Below, piece after piece: positions 51,443-60,495 of a DNA stretch of 64,000 nucleotides. The stretch lies in the NCBI GenBank assembly GCA_017528825.1, contig JAFXOI010000035.1, positions 44,770 through 108,769 on the forward strand, read 5' to 3'. The position numbers were made by a program, and so were the translations under genes. Position 1 is the first letter of the stretch, and every line of letters starts with the position of its first letter. The stretch is from Elusimicrobiaceae bacterium. Its GTDB lineage: Bacteria; Elusimicrobiota; Elusimicrobia; Elusimicrobiales; Elusimicrobiaceae. Below the pieces are notes generated by a model, which did no database searches, was not told the DNA's origin, and was given only the letters and a program-made list of their open reading frames with translations.

Positions 51443-52426
51443 TTAGGGTACGTCTACGGCTTCGAAAATTTGTTTGACAATTTGGTCAGAGGTAATGTTT
51501 TCGGCCTCCGCTTCATAGGTGAGCAATACACGGTGGCGCAACACATCTAGCCCAATAGCTTTAATATCTTCCGGCGTTACATAGCCGCGCCCGTTTAGGA
51601 AGGCATAGGCTTTAGCGGCTTGCGTTAAGAAAATCGTGGCACGCGGGCTGGCCCCGTAAGCAATAAACGAGGACAGCTTATCCAGTTTATAGTCTTTGGG
51701 ACGGCGGGTAGCAAAAACTAAATCTACGACGTAGTTTTTGATTTTTTCATCTATATAAATCGTGTCTACCACGGCGCGTGCTTTCAAAATCATTTCCGGT
51801 GTAACAGAAGTGTTTAACGTAATGTTTTGATGGGAAGCCATACGTTCCAAAATCGTTTTTTCTTCCTCTTTGGTAGGATAGGTAATGAGCACCTTGAGCA
51901 TAAAGCGGTCTACTTGCGCTTCCGGTAAAGGATAAGTACCTTCCTGTTCGACGGGGTTTTGGGTGGCCAGTACCATAAACGGTGCGGCTAATTTATAGGT
52001 TTGCTCCCCAATGGTTACTTGTCGTTCCTGCATGGCTTCTAACAAGGCACTTTGCACTTTAGCGGGGGAACGGTTGATTTCATCAGCCAGTACAAAGTTA
52101 GAGAAAATAGGGCCTCTCTTGGGGTAGAACATTCCGTCCTTTGGGTTAAAAATCAAAGTACCGGTGATATCGGCCGGCAATAAATCAGGGGTAAACTGAA
52201 TGCGTTGAAATTGTGCATGAATGGCGGAGGCGAGCGTTTTGACAGCTAAGGTCTTAGCTAAACCGGGTACGCCTTCAATTAAAATATGTCCGTCTGCCAG
52301 TAAAGCTACCAGCATTTTTTCTATTAATCCTTCTTGCCCGACGATAACTTTGCTGACTTCACGTTTCAAATCTTGCAAAAATAAACTTTCCGCTTGTACT
52401 TGTTGGTTGAGTGTGGTGATATCCAT
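51443..52426 (-). CDS. moxR: MoxR-family AAA+ ATPase
   Basis: The 327-residue ATPase has Walker A EGVPGLAKT, Walker B FVLADEINRSPAKVQ, sensor 1 ATQNPVEQEGTYPLPEAQVDRF and sensor 2 GASPRATIFL. MoxR proteins act as chaperones that mature or activate complexes, here presumably with the DUF58 and VWA (BatA/BatB) proteins. It is the first gene of an operon of about 11 kb running to pgi. The ATG follows a strong AAAGGAGGAG site. Confidence 0.95.
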   Translation of the reverse strand: MDITTLNQQVQAESLFLQDLKREVSKVIVGQEGLIEKMLVALLADGHILIEGVPGLAKTLAVKTLASAIHAQFQRIQFTPDLLPADITGTLIFNPKDGMFYPKRGPIFSNFVLADEINRSPAKVQSALLEAMQERQVTIGEQTYKLAAPFMVLATQNPVEQEGTYPLPEAQVDRFMLKVLITYPTKEEEKTILERMASHQNITLNTSVTPEMILKARAVVDTIYIDEKIKNYVVDLVFATRRPKDYKLDKLSSFIAYGASPRATIFLTQAAKAYAFLNGRGYVTPEDIKAIGLDVLRHRVLLTYEAEAENITSDQIVKQIFEAVDVP

Positions 52427-52457
52427 AACTCCTCCTTTGCCAATTTATTCTCTCTCT

Positions 52458-52463
52458 ATTATA
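52458..52463 (-). promoter_or_regulatory. -10 box of the moxR-bat-pgi operon
   Basis: Minus-strand TATAAT in the context TTTTAGCTATAATAGAGAG, nearly identical to the DUF885 promoter. The -35 is weak (TTACGC with an 18-nt spacer). Confidence 0.55.
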
Positions 52464-52509
52464 GCTAAAATAGAAAACCTTGCGTAAGGAAAATCTAATT
52501 AGAATGGGT

Positions 52510-53229
52510 TTAACGGCGGAGCAATTTCCAGCCCAGCCGGTGAAGACAGGTGAAAGTAGAAAAGAAAAATACACGCAAAGAGGATCCCGTCAAAGGCCAC
52601 GCATTGTTGCCATACTTGCGTTGAATGCAAAAATAATAATGTTTGGATATAGTTTGCAGCAGAGCGTGAGTGGGAAGCGTATGTTCCGGCAAAAGCAAAC
52701 CTTGTACTGTTATCTTGTGATGCTGTAAACGGTTTTTGCTTTCTTCTAGTTGCCACAAAAGTTCTTCTGTAGAAAGCGTATGCAACGGGGCTTGTGTCAT
52801 CGCCTGGGAAAGTATTTCCACCCGCCCGCTTTTCTGTAAAGTTAAAAGTTGGTCAGCGGTTAATATATTTTTCCAAGGACCGTTTTGATTCCAAGCATCA
52901 TATTCTCCCATATATTTGACAGGTATGCTGACAGCTGCGCAGGCCTGATATTTTTCCAGCAGAGAGATAAGGGGTTGAAAATAGTATTGATACCCGCCCG
53001 CCAGCACTAATAGAAGGGGTCTAGTTGGTAAAGGGTTTTTTAGGGAAGAAGAGGGTAAAAGCGTTTGGAATTGATGTTTTTGCAGGTATTGCAGTAGTTT
53101 TTCAAAAGACTTAGCGGAGAAATTATTCTCCGTGATAAGCAATACCGGCAACACGGGTCTTCTTGGTTTAACAAGAGGCCACAGATATAATAGTATCGCT
53201 AACGTGACAAAAATAAGTAAATAGAGCAT
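52510..53229 (-). CDS. Degenerate NodB-like paralogue, probably non-catalytic
   Basis: The 239-residue protein has an N-terminal membrane helix (residues 3-18). The rest aligns by eye with the deacetylase directly upstream: VLAGGYQYYFQPLISLLEKYQ against TFDDGYANNFTHLFPLLQKHR, and ILTADQLLTLQKSGRVEILSQAMTQAP against ITWDQARQMQQSGLVEFGSHTASHA. The catalytic Asp pair and the metal-binding HxxxH are replaced, so no deacetylase activity is expected. It overlaps its partner by one base, so the two products may work together. The family name is inference from this alignment. Confidence 0.65.
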   Translation of the reverse strand: MLYLLIFVTLAILLYLWPLVKPRRPVLPVLLITENNFSAKSFEKLLQYLQKHQFQTLLPSSSLKNPLPTRPLLLVLAGGYQYYFQPLISLLEKYQACAAVSIPVKYMGEYDAWNQNGPWKNILTADQLLTLQKSGRVEILSQAMTQAPLHTLSTEELLWQLEESKNRLQHHKITVQGLLLPEHTLPTHALLQTISKHYYFCIQRKYGNNAWPLTGSSLRVFFFSTFTCLHRLGWKLLRR

Positions 53230-54023
53230 TAGAACCGGCTTTTTCCGCGTGTGATTTGAATGTAGAAATCTCTCATGGTTTCTCCACCGCGCGGAAAAGT
53301 GCGTAAAATAGTTTTTTTACCAAGCCACGGCCAGGCATTGATACCCTGTTTGGTGCTGAAATCAAATTCATATCCGGCTTGAAAAATAAGCGGCCGTACG
53401 CGCTTATCAAATCCGCCCGAGCCGAACGGATAGCAGAAAGCACGACACGCAACACCTAGTTCTCGTTCGATTTTTTTCTTGCTTTCCTGCAGTTCTTTTA
53501 GAATTTCTTCATCAGATAACTGGCGTAAGCGTGCATGGGAGGCCGTATGAGAGCCAAATTCCACCAGTCCGCTTTGTTGCATTTGGCGGGCTTGATCCCA
53601 CGTTATATAGAGAGGGTCTTTTCCAATTAAATCCGTGATAAGGAAAATAATGGCCGGAATGCGGTGCTTTTGTAACAACGGAAATAAATGGGTAAAATTA
53701 TTAGCATATCCGTCATCAAAAGTAAACAATACAGGTTTTTGGGGCTTTGCCATTTTGCTGTGGCGGGCTTGGTCTATATCGCGCAAGGTGATAGGGGTAA
53801 ATCCGTGTTGACGCAATTGTGCAATTTGTTCTTCAAATCGTTGGGGGGAAATGGTAAAAGCGGTTTGCCCGATATCAATGGGCTGCGGTGCAATGTGGTG
53901 ATACATCAAGGTTAACAAGCCCGTACGGGGTAAACGCCAATACTGCCAACGGTAGCCCCAACGTATCGCTTGAATAATCAGAAATAGTCCTGTAAGTGCA
54001 AGTAGGATATACAGGAAAATCAT
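53229..54023 (-). CDS. Polysaccharide deacetylase (NodB family, CE4)
   Basis: The 264-residue protein has an N-terminal membrane anchor and the NodB domain: LMYHHIAPQ, catalytic FTFDDGYANN, metal-binding FGSHTASHARL (HxxxH), and AFCYPFGSGG. It removes acetyl groups from N-acetyl sugars of a surface or wall polysaccharide; the substrate is unknown. It overlaps the upstream glycosyltransferase (ATGA) and the downstream degenerate paralogue (TAATG), forming a three-gene glycan operon. Confidence 0.92.
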   Translation of the reverse strand: MIFLYILLALTGLFLIIQAIRWGYRWQYWRLPRTGLLTLMYHHIAPQPIDIGQTAFTISPQRFEEQIAQLRQHGFTPITLRDIDQARHSKMAKPQKPVLFTFDDGYANNFTHLFPLLQKHRIPAIIFLITDLIGKDPLYITWDQARQMQQSGLVEFGSHTASHARLRQLSDEEILKELQESKKKIERELGVACRAFCYPFGSGGFDKRVRPLIFQAGYEFDFSTKQGINAWPWLGKKTILRTFPRGGETMRDFYIQITRGKSRF

Positions 54024-54784
54024 TTAGACAGCCTCTTTTTTTGTTGTAAATGCCATAATTTAATGTATTTTACAAACACATAAAAGGAAGAAAAAGAAGC
54101 CCAAATAAAACCGCGCATTCCGTCAAGAAAACCCAATTTGAGCAAATATCGTTTGATAAATTCAAACGGAATAGTAATCAGCACAAACAGCAAATTAAAT
54201 TTGCGGCCGTTTTTGTGCATTTGCTGGGCGGCTAAAGTGGTGTAACGGTTGAATTTACGAAAATAAAGGTCAATGGTCGGATAAGAGTAATGACAGATAG
54301 GAGCGTTTAATTTACCGATGGTACCGTCCACTTTTAGCCCTTCGTGTACAAGGCCACCCTCGTAATGGGCTTTATCGGTGCGAACTAAACGAATATGGCG
54401 TTCTTTATTGAGCCCGCTGTGATTCATTTTTTTGCCCAAAAAATAATTGGAAAAAGAAATATCAAATCCGGCATGGGAAGTATGGGCAATTGTTTTTTGG
54501 ATTTGTTTTTTTAAGCTATCCGATAGGGTTTCATCGGCATCCAAGTTAAGTGCCCACGGGTAATGCACTTTGGAAAGGGCAAAGTTTTTTTGATTGGCAA
54601 ATCCGTCAAAGGTACGGTGAAATACCTGGGCGCCCAGCCCTTTGGCTATTTGGGCCGTTTTATCTTTGGAGTGGGCATCCACTACAATAATCTCACTTAC
54701 CAAATCCTTGGCACTTAAAATACATTTGGCAATTTTATTTTCTTCGTTTTTAGCAATAATAAATAAACTAATTCGCTCGGTCAC
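54020..54784 (-). CDS. Family 2 glycosyltransferase, WaaE/KdtX-like
   Basis: The 254-residue GT-A enzyme begins with SLFIIAKNEENKIAKCI. It has the nucleotide-sugar motif NLDADETLSDSLK (DxD-like) and the WaaE-type features TFDGFANQKNFAL and SNYFLGKKMNHSG..ERHIRLVR. Homologues add a glucose to the inner lipopolysaccharide core. The start is GTG, preceded by GGAGGCCC; an out-of-frame ATG lies just upstream. A TACAAT -10 is further upstream. Confidence 0.88.
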   Translation of the reverse strand: MTERISLFIIAKNEENKIAKCILSAKDLVSEIIVVDAHSKDKTAQIAKGLGAQVFHRTFDGFANQKNFALSKVHYPWALNLDADETLSDSLKKQIQKTIAHTSHAGFDISFSNYFLGKKMNHSGLNKERHIRLVRTDKAHYEGGLVHEGLKVDGTIGKLNAPICHYSYPTIDLYFRKFNRYTTLAAQQMHKNGRKFNLLFVLITIPFEFIKRYLLKLGFLDGMRGFIWASFSSFYVFVKYIKLWHLQQKKRLSK

Positions 54785-54899
54785 GGCGGGCCTCCATGCT
54801 TAGAGTATTGTAGCATATATAAAGGACGATTGTTGTGTTTGTATTTCATACATGCTTTAGGTGTGCGCCTAGCGTATTTTCCCATGGCTTGTAATTTTC

Positions 54900-54905
54900 T
54901 ACAAT
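54900..54905 (+). promoter_or_regulatory. -10 box of a predicted leaderless MFS transporter transcript
   Basis: TACAAT ends 6 nt before the ATG at 54912. No Shine-Dalgarno sequence is present. Confidence 0.55.
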
Positions 54906-54911
54906 ATATCT

Positions 54912-56162
54912 ATGCACCGATATACACGTCGTTCTATGATTTGGCTATCCATGACAAACGGACTATTGTTGTTTGGCTATGGATTGTCGCTTCCTTTTTT
55001 TACGATTTACTTAATTAGCCAAAAAGGGCTTTCGGCCGCTATGGCCGGGCTGGTTATCGGTTTATCTGCTTTAAGCCGTAGCATTGCCAGTGCCTTGGCC
55101 GGGGAATTGTCGGATGTATTGGGGCGAAAATGTCTGATGCAATGGGGCATTACCTTAGAGGTGGCCGCCATGTTTGGCTTAGCTTTATGTATTGAATATC
55201 AAGCACAAACCGGTTGGCTACTATTGTGTTATCTGCTGACTACTTTTTTGGGCGCGGTTTTCCGTCCTGTTTCCAATGCATGGATTACGGATCATGCTTC
55301 TTCAAAACAACGAGTAGAAGCGTTTGGTATTATTCGGATCGGCCTAAATACGGGTTGGGCTTTGGGGCCTGCAGTGGGGGGATTTTTGGTGCGCTATTCG
55401 TATAGCATGGCCTTCTATTTAACGGCACTTGCCTATTGTTTTACAGTTCTGTGTTTGCAATTCATTATCCCGGAAGACCGGTTAAAAGCGCAAAAACGAG
55501 CGCGGCGGCCGCATATGGCGGCACTATTCACGGCTTTGCAAGATAGCCGCTTAGCCAAAATTTGTTTTTATGTATTTTTGATTACAGCCGTCAATGCCCA
55601 ATTGGTGGTAGGATTATCGGTACATTGTAATCAATATTTGGGGATGCCGGAGTATTATATTGGTTGGTTTTTTACCATTAATGGCTTGGCGACAGTGCTA
55701 CTGCAATATCCGGCCAGCCGCTGGATAAGCCGCTTTCGTTTATCTACGGGAATGCTAATCGGTTGCGGATTATATGCTTTGGGTTTTGGATCGGTGGGAT
55801 TTTTTGCCAGTTTTATTCCGATTGCGTGCGGGGTGTTTTTGTCAGCTGCTGGGGAATTAATCGTCAGCCCGGGGGAGCAAACGATGGCTTCCAATATCGC
55901 CTCTGCACAGACCCGCGGACGATATTTAGGGCTTGTGATGGTATTTTATAATATGGGCTCATCGGCAGGATTTTTTGTGGCGGGGTGGCTGGGGCAATAT
56001 GTAGCACCCTATTATTTGCCGGGGCCGTGGTTAATTGTGGGCGCGGTGGCATTGCTAGCCGGTATAGGTTTCTGGCGGTTGCGTTATAGTTTAACGGACC
56101 AACAGGACGGTAAATTTAATGTGCCGGTACCCGTGAAAAAAGACACCGTCACTTTGCACTAA
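54912..56162 (+). CDS. MFS transporter
   Basis: The 416-residue protein has 12 predicted membrane helices in two halves. The inter-helix 2-3 loop has the MFS motif GELSDVLGRKCLMQWG, and helix 5 carries GWALGPAVGGFL (motif C-like, typical of drug/H+ antiporters). The second half has a similar loop (QYPASRWISRFRLSTGMLIGCGLY). Likely a drug or metabolite exporter; substrate unknown. It stands alone. Confidence 0.9.
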   Translation: MHRYTRRSMIWLSMTNGLLLFGYGLSLPFFTIYLISQKGLSAAMAGLVIGLSALSRSIASALAGELSDVLGRKCLMQWGITLEVAAMFGLALCIEYQAQTGWLLLCYLLTTFLGAVFRPVSNAWITDHASSKQRVEAFGIIRIGLNTGWALGPAVGGFLVRYSYSMAFYLTALAYCFTVLCLQFIIPEDRLKAQKRARRPHMAALFTALQDSRLAKICFYVFLITAVNAQLVVGLSVHCNQYLGMPEYYIGWFFTINGLATVLLQYPASRWISRFRLSTGMLIGCGLYALGFGSVGFFASFIPIACGVFLSAAGELIVSPGEQTMASNIASAQTRGRYLGLVMVFYNMGSSAGFFVAGWLGQYVAPYYLPGPWLIVGAVALLAGIGFWRLRYSLTDQQDGKFNVPVPVKKDTVTLH

Positions 56163-56209
56163 AATCGCATTTTTTATATCATATATAAAACCAAGCATAA
56201 GGAGAAATT

Positions 56210-56428
56210 ATGAGAGGAATTGTATTTGCCGTTGTGACGTTGATTGCCGCTTGTTTAATTGCCTACGGACTGGAATGGTTGGCCGGTATGTTGCCCGGCG
56301 GTTTGCATACCACGTTGGTGCGAGTATATTCTGTAGGAATTCATCCGCTTTCCTTGCATGTTAATATTTGTGGTATTTTGGGCCTGATTTTGGGCTATTT
56401 AATCGTTGTCAAATTTATTCGCAAATAA
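56210..56428 (+). CDS. Small two-helix membrane protein, DUF4321-like
   Basis: The 72-residue protein has two membrane helices (about 3-24 and 46-68) separated by a GLHTTLVRVYSVGIHPLSLHVN loop. The pattern and its place directly before maf fit DUF4321, a small protein found next to maf in other bacteria. AAGGAGAAA precedes the ATG. The match is by layout and partial motif only. Confidence 0.6.
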   Translation: MRGIVFAVVTLIAACLIAYGLEWLAGMLPGGLHTTLVRVYSVGIHPLSLHVNICGILGLILGYLIVVKFIRK

Positions 56429-56429
56429 T

Positions 56430-56984
56430 ATGAAATTAGTGTTGGCTTCCCGTTCGCCCCGCCGGATAGAATTATTACGCCAGCTGGGTAAGAAATTTGT
56501 TATCTCTCCATCAGAAAAGGCAGAAGTAACTCGCTATAAACGGCCGCACTTGCAGGTGCTTGACTTGTCTGCTCAAAAGGCACTGACAGTGGCTCAAAAA
56601 TATCCGCAAGCCTTAGTGATTGGAGCCGATACTTTGGTGTATTGCGGCGGAGAGGTAATCGGAAAGCCGAAAGATGAGAAAGACGCTTTACGCATTTTGC
56701 GTAAATTGAACGGAACGTGGCAAAGTGTTTATACCGGTGTTACTTTGGTTCACTTGGCCTTGGGAAAATGTGTGCGCGGTGTAGCTAAAACCCGTTGTAA
56801 AGCGCGCAAATTACCGTTAGCACAATTGCAAAAATTGGCTGGAAAACATTTGGATAAGGCCGGCGGTTATGCGGTGCAAGACGAAGATGATTTATTTATT
56901 GAGAAAATACAGGGAAGCCGCAGCAATGTGGTGGGATTTCCGGTAGAATTATTTACAGAAATGATGAAGGAGTTTGAAAAATGA
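56430..56984 (+). CDS. maf: Maf-family nucleoside triphosphate pyrophosphatase
   Basis: Hydrolyses non-canonical or modified nucleoside triphosphates to the monophosphate. The 184-residue protein has LVLASRSPRRIELLRQLG, SAQKALTVAQKYPQALVIGADTLV, GKPKDEKDALRIL and DKAGGYAVQ. The ATG at 56430 was chosen (the frame opens 8 codons earlier inside the preceding gene). It begins 1 bp after the previous stop and overlaps trxB by 4 bp, so the three genes are coupled. Confidence 0.92.
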   Translation: MKLVLASRSPRRIELLRQLGKKFVISPSEKAEVTRYKRPHLQVLDLSAQKALTVAQKYPQALVIGADTLVYCGGEVIGKPKDEKDALRILRKLNGTWQSVYTGVTLVHLALGKCVRGVAKTRCKARKLPLAQLQKLAGKHLDKAGGYAVQDEDDLFIEKIQGSRSNVVGFPVELFTEMMKEFEK

Positions 56985-57907
56985 CACAAACAGATTTACT
57001 AATTATTGGCGCAGGTCCTGCAGGTTGCAGTGCTGCCATTTATGGTGTAAGAGCCGGACTGAAAACTATCATTGCCGGCGGAGCAATGCCCGGTGGACAA
57101 CTGTTGCAAACTAATGATATTGAAAATTATGCCGGATTTATTAATCCCGTAGGCGGCTTTGAACTGATGGACCAAATGCACAAACAATGTAAGCGGCTGG
57201 GAGTGCAAATTACTACCGATGAAATTGTAAAAATTGAAGGGGAAAAAACACCTTTTTTAGTGACTGCCAGTAGCGGGGAACAATATCAGACTACCGCTAT
57301 TGTTATTGCCACAGGTGCGGCCGCACGGTGGCTGGGCGTTAAAGGAGAAGATAAATTGCGCGGTCACGGTGTGTCGGCTTGTGCCACGTGTGATGGATTT
57401 TTCTTCAAAGGCAAAGAGGTGGTTGTGGTAGGCGGAGGTAATACTGCTTTTGAAGATGCTCTGTTTTTATCTCAATTCTGCCCCAAAGTAACACTGGTGC
57501 ACCGCCGGGAAGGGTTTCGCGCGGATGCCGTAACCGTAGAAAAAGTAAAACAAACGCCTCATATTTCGATGCAACTAAATTGCGTGGTGGAAGAAGTGCT
57601 GGGAGATGATACGGTTACCGGAGCCTTGCTGAAAAATCTAAAAACAAATGAGACGATACAGTTGCCTTGCCAAGGAATTTTTGTGGCGGTGGGAGCCGTG
57701 CCGCAAACCGGTTGGCTCAAGAATTCTTCCGTGGCCCTGACTCCGTCCGGCCTAGTGGCCGTAGATGAAAAACAGCGCACGAATATAGAAGGTATTTTTG
57801 CCGCCGGAGACTGCACGGAAAGTGAATTTAGACAGGCCAGTGTCGCGGCAGGAAGCGGGGCAAAGGCCGGTATCAGTGCGGCTGCCTTTGTCAATTTGCA
57901 CCGTTAA
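56981..57907 (+). CDS. trxB: Thioredoxin reductase
   Basis: Transfers electrons from NADPH to thioredoxin via FAD and a disulfide. The 308-residue protein has GAGPAGCSAAIYGVRAG (FAD), the redox motif CATCDG in SACATCDGFFFKGK, the NADPH motif VVGGGNTAFEDALFLS and GIFAAGDCTESEFRQ. It would feed thioredoxin-type systems such as the Trx-CcdA fusion near 61.5 kb. ATGA overlap with maf. Confidence 0.95.
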   Translation: MTQTDLLIIGAGPAGCSAAIYGVRAGLKTIIAGGAMPGGQLLQTNDIENYAGFINPVGGFELMDQMHKQCKRLGVQITTDEIVKIEGEKTPFLVTASSGEQYQTTAIVIATGAAARWLGVKGEDKLRGHGVSACATCDGFFFKGKEVVVVGGGNTAFEDALFLSQFCPKVTLVHRREGFRADAVTVEKVKQTPHISMQLNCVVEEVLGDDTVTGALLKNLKTNETIQLPCQGIFVAVGAVPQTGWLKNSSVALTPSGLVAVDEKQRTNIEGIFAAGDCTESEFRQASVAAGSGAKAGISAAAFVNLHR

Positions 57908-57955
57908 TGTTTCAAATACGAAATTTTTTCTGCGCAAAATTTAAGGATTTACTCG

Positions 57956-58558
57956 ATGGCTTATTGTAACAGCTGGTGTCGTTCGGAAGCAGATCAAAAA
58001 TACCACGATACGGAATGGGGCGTCCCCTTGCATGACGACCGTAAGCAGTTTGAGTTTCTTATGTTAGAAGTCATGCAGTGCGGATTGTCTTGGCGGCTTA
58101 TTCTCAAAAAACGCGCGGTTTTTCAACGGTGTTTTGATAAATTTAATTATGAAAAAATTTCTCGGTATACGGGTGTAAATATCAAGAAAATTTTGAATGC
58201 CCCGGGCATGATTAAATCCGAACGAAAAATTAAAGCAATTATCCAAAATGCCAACGCATTCCTGAAAATCAGAAAAGAATTTGGTTCTTTTAGTGCATTT
58301 TTGTGGGATTTCTGTGGGGGAAAAACAATTGTTTATTCCGGTCATGCTACAGGAAAAGTTCCGGCGGCAAATGGTTTGTCGGCTCGCTTAAGCTATGAAC
58401 TAAAGAAACGTGGTTTTGCCTTTCTTGGACCGGTAACCGTCTATTCACATTTACAATCCTGTGGAATCATCAACGATCATAGTAAGACTTGTCCTTTATT
58501 TGCTCAGATCAATAAGCATTATCCCATTGTTAAATGCTCCCGCGACCAAGAAATTTAA
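57956..58558 (+). CDS. tag: DNA-3-methyladenine glycosylase I
   Basis: Excises N3-methyladenine from DNA. The 200-residue protein begins CNSWCRSEADQKYHDTEWG (zinc Cys and His, conserved Tag start). It carries CGLSWRLILKKRAVFQRCFDKF and the C-terminal zinc site GIINDHSKTCPL. AAGGA lies about 9 nt before the ATG. Confidence 0.95.
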   Translation: MAYCNSWCRSEADQKYHDTEWGVPLHDDRKQFEFLMLEVMQCGLSWRLILKKRAVFQRCFDKFNYEKISRYTGVNIKKILNAPGMIKSERKIKAIIQNANAFLKIRKEFGSFSAFLWDFCGGKTIVYSGHATGKVPAANGLSARLSYELKKRGFAFLGPVTVYSHLQSCGIINDHSKTCPLFAQINKHYPIVKCSRDQEI

Positions 58559-58650
58559 GCAGGATAGAGCTATAACTTTTTAGTTGAAATCAGTCACGTT
58601 TTACGTCAAAAATAGTACAATACGGTATCTGCTGGTAGGAGGCATATGAT

Positions 58651-59139
58651 ATGGCACATATTCGGTATGGAAAAAATGGGCTCGAATTAGATATTAGTCC
58701 TATTTCTCGTTGGTATGAGCAGGAGAACGAAGAGCCGTGTATGGAGTATGAAATCGGCTTATACTATAATGATGTTCCCTTGTTTTCCGATGCGTTCGCA
58801 GAAAAAATAGTGGCCCTAAAAGATGCACAAGCCTCTTATTTATCCACCTTTATTTTGCAGGTACTTTCACGGGGAGAGATGGACAATTGGATTATGTTAG
58901 AGCCCAAAGTATCTGTGTTTTTTACGCCTAAAGTATCGGTGGGATGTGCGTGCCGCGGGGAAATGCCGGGGCAGACACCGTTTTACATGGAAATTAAATT
59001 GGACCAAAACATTTTGGCTGATAAACCTTACACCGAGTATTCCGATACAGGACTTGTGCTCAAATTAGAAGCCTCCCGCGAGCAATGGGGAGAGTTCGCC
59101 CGTCAATTAGAGCAAGAAGAAGCAGATTTTGAAGACTAG
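58651..59139 (+). CDS. Conserved-looking small cytosolic protein, unknown
   Basis: The 162-residue acidic protein has no signal peptide or membrane segment and no family I recognise. It is predicted beta-rich in the middle (YEIGLYYNDVPLFSDAF; MLEPKVSVFFTPKVSVGCACRG) with a helical acidic end (EWARQLEQEE-like). A very strong ribosome-binding site (TAGGAGG) precedes the ATG, and coding bias looks genuine. It is monocistronic, and its stop codon abuts the stop of the convergent CLC gene. Confidence 0.65.
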   Translation: MAHIRYGKNGLELDISPISRWYEQENEEPCMEYEIGLYYNDVPLFSDAFAEKIVALKDAQASYLSTFILQVLSRGEMDNWIMLEPKVSVFFTPKVSVGCACRGEMPGQTPFYMEIKLDQNILADKPYTEYSDTGLVLKLEASREQWGEFARQLEQEEADFED

Positions 59140-60489
59140 TTACTTGTCGTCCTCGAAGCCCTTTGGGTTAGGGATCAAGTGCTTTGACATTTCTTTGAAA
59201 GTTTTTAACAACAATCCTTTGGAAGGGGCCGCGCGCGGAGCTTTTTCCGGATGGGCAATAGGCAGCTCAGTTCGTTTGTCTAGTGATATCCGTTGACTGG
59301 CGTAAACGCTTTGCCGGCCGCTCATTAAAAAGCTAACCACACAAGCTACAGCCGCATAGGGTGCAATTTCCGCCCCAAAAAGTTCAATAGCCATAATACT
59401 GGCAGACAGAGGCGTATTGGCCGCACCGGCCAGCACGGCCACTAAACCTAAGGCCGCCATGGTGGCTGTATCGGTGCCTAACCAAGAGGCCAGCAAAGCT
59501 CCTGCCTGGGCGCCAATGAAAAATATCGGGGTGATGATTCCGCCTACCCCTCCGGCCGCAAAAGTGATACCGGTCGTGAGTGATTTGAGGAAAAATCCAA
59601 ACGGATTTTCTAAAGCACCACCTGATAGAATTTGATTAAATCCATCTACTCCCAGCCCTAAGTAAGAAGGAGAAATCCACAGCCCGATAAGTATGAGTAG
59701 AATCCCTCCTATAAAACTACGCCAAAACGGAGAGGTTTTTAGAGCAATAAAGCGGAAAAGAACCTTGGTAAATTTTAAGGTTTCGGCTAAAATGATGGAA
59801 ACAAGTCCGAAAAATAAGCCTGCCACTATCACCTTTAGGAAAAATTTCTCTGCTAATATCGGAGAGAAATTCATGGGATGATAGATATAGCTCACCCCCA
59901 AATAGGTGGTAACTTGGAAGGCGGTAATTCCGGCGATAAAGGCAGGGAACATTACCTCATAGAAAATGTGCCCTACAAAGAGTACTTCCAATCCAAATAA
60001 AGCTCCCGATATGGGTACTCCAAACACCCCGGCAAAGCCGGCACTTACCCCGCAAATCATTAGTTTGCGTCGGTCTTCTAAATTTAAGCGAAATAAACGG
60101 GCCATGGCAGCTGCCACTCCGGCCCCGCCGTCGGCACACGGAGCTTCTTTTCCGGCAGATCCGCCTATAGCCATAGTGAATATGGAGAGAAACAGAGATT
60201 TCAAAGCGGAAATCACACTGATTCCGCGGTAAGAATTAATTTTATCAATCACATCATCTGTAGAATAATCTACATCATGAGGTGCAGTTCGCCGCGATAA
60301 TAAGTAGACGATATAAAGTCCAAACGGAAGTGCTAGATAGTAAAGAGGGAATTGTCCCGTATAGTGTAGGCTTTTATCTAAGGCTTTTAGAAATAAGGCA
60401 TCCATCACGCCTACCAATATACCCACTAGTAAAGCCAGAGCAAACCATTTCATTAAATTAACAAAACTATTTTGCTGTATATGTAACAT
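59140..60489 (-). CDS. CLC-family chloride channel/transporter
   Basis: The 449-residue integral membrane protein has the CLC gating-Glu motif as GGSAGKEAPCADGGAG (GKEAP for GREGP, Glu kept) and AGFAGVFGVPISGALFGLEVLF, the helix-N GxFxP region (FAAGGVGGIITPIFFIGAQAGAL) and AGAANTPLSASIMAIELFG. The first GSGIP-type selectivity motif is not recognisable, so it may belong to a divergent branch (fluoride-type CLC is one possibility). The ATG lies 6 nt after TACAAT with no ribosome-binding site. Confidence 0.87.
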   Translation of the reverse strand: MLHIQQNSFVNLMKWFALALLVGILVGVMDALFLKALDKSLHYTGQFPLYYLALPFGLYIVYLLSRRTAPHDVDYSTDDVIDKINSYRGISVISALKSLFLSIFTMAIGGSAGKEAPCADGGAGVAAAMARLFRLNLEDRRKLMICGVSAGFAGVFGVPISGALFGLEVLFVGHIFYEVMFPAFIAGITAFQVTTYLGVSYIYHPMNFSPILAEKFFLKVIVAGLFFGLVSIILAETLKFTKVLFRFIALKTSPFWRSFIGGILLILIGLWISPSYLGLGVDGFNQILSGGALENPFGFFLKSLTTGITFAAGGVGGIITPIFFIGAQAGALLASWLGTDTATMAALGLVAVLAGAANTPLSASIMAIELFGAEIAPYAAVACVVSFLMSGRQSVYASQRISLDKRTELPIAHPEKAPRAAPSKGLLLKTFKEMSKHLIPNPKGFEDDK

Positions 60490-60495
60490 AGTTAT

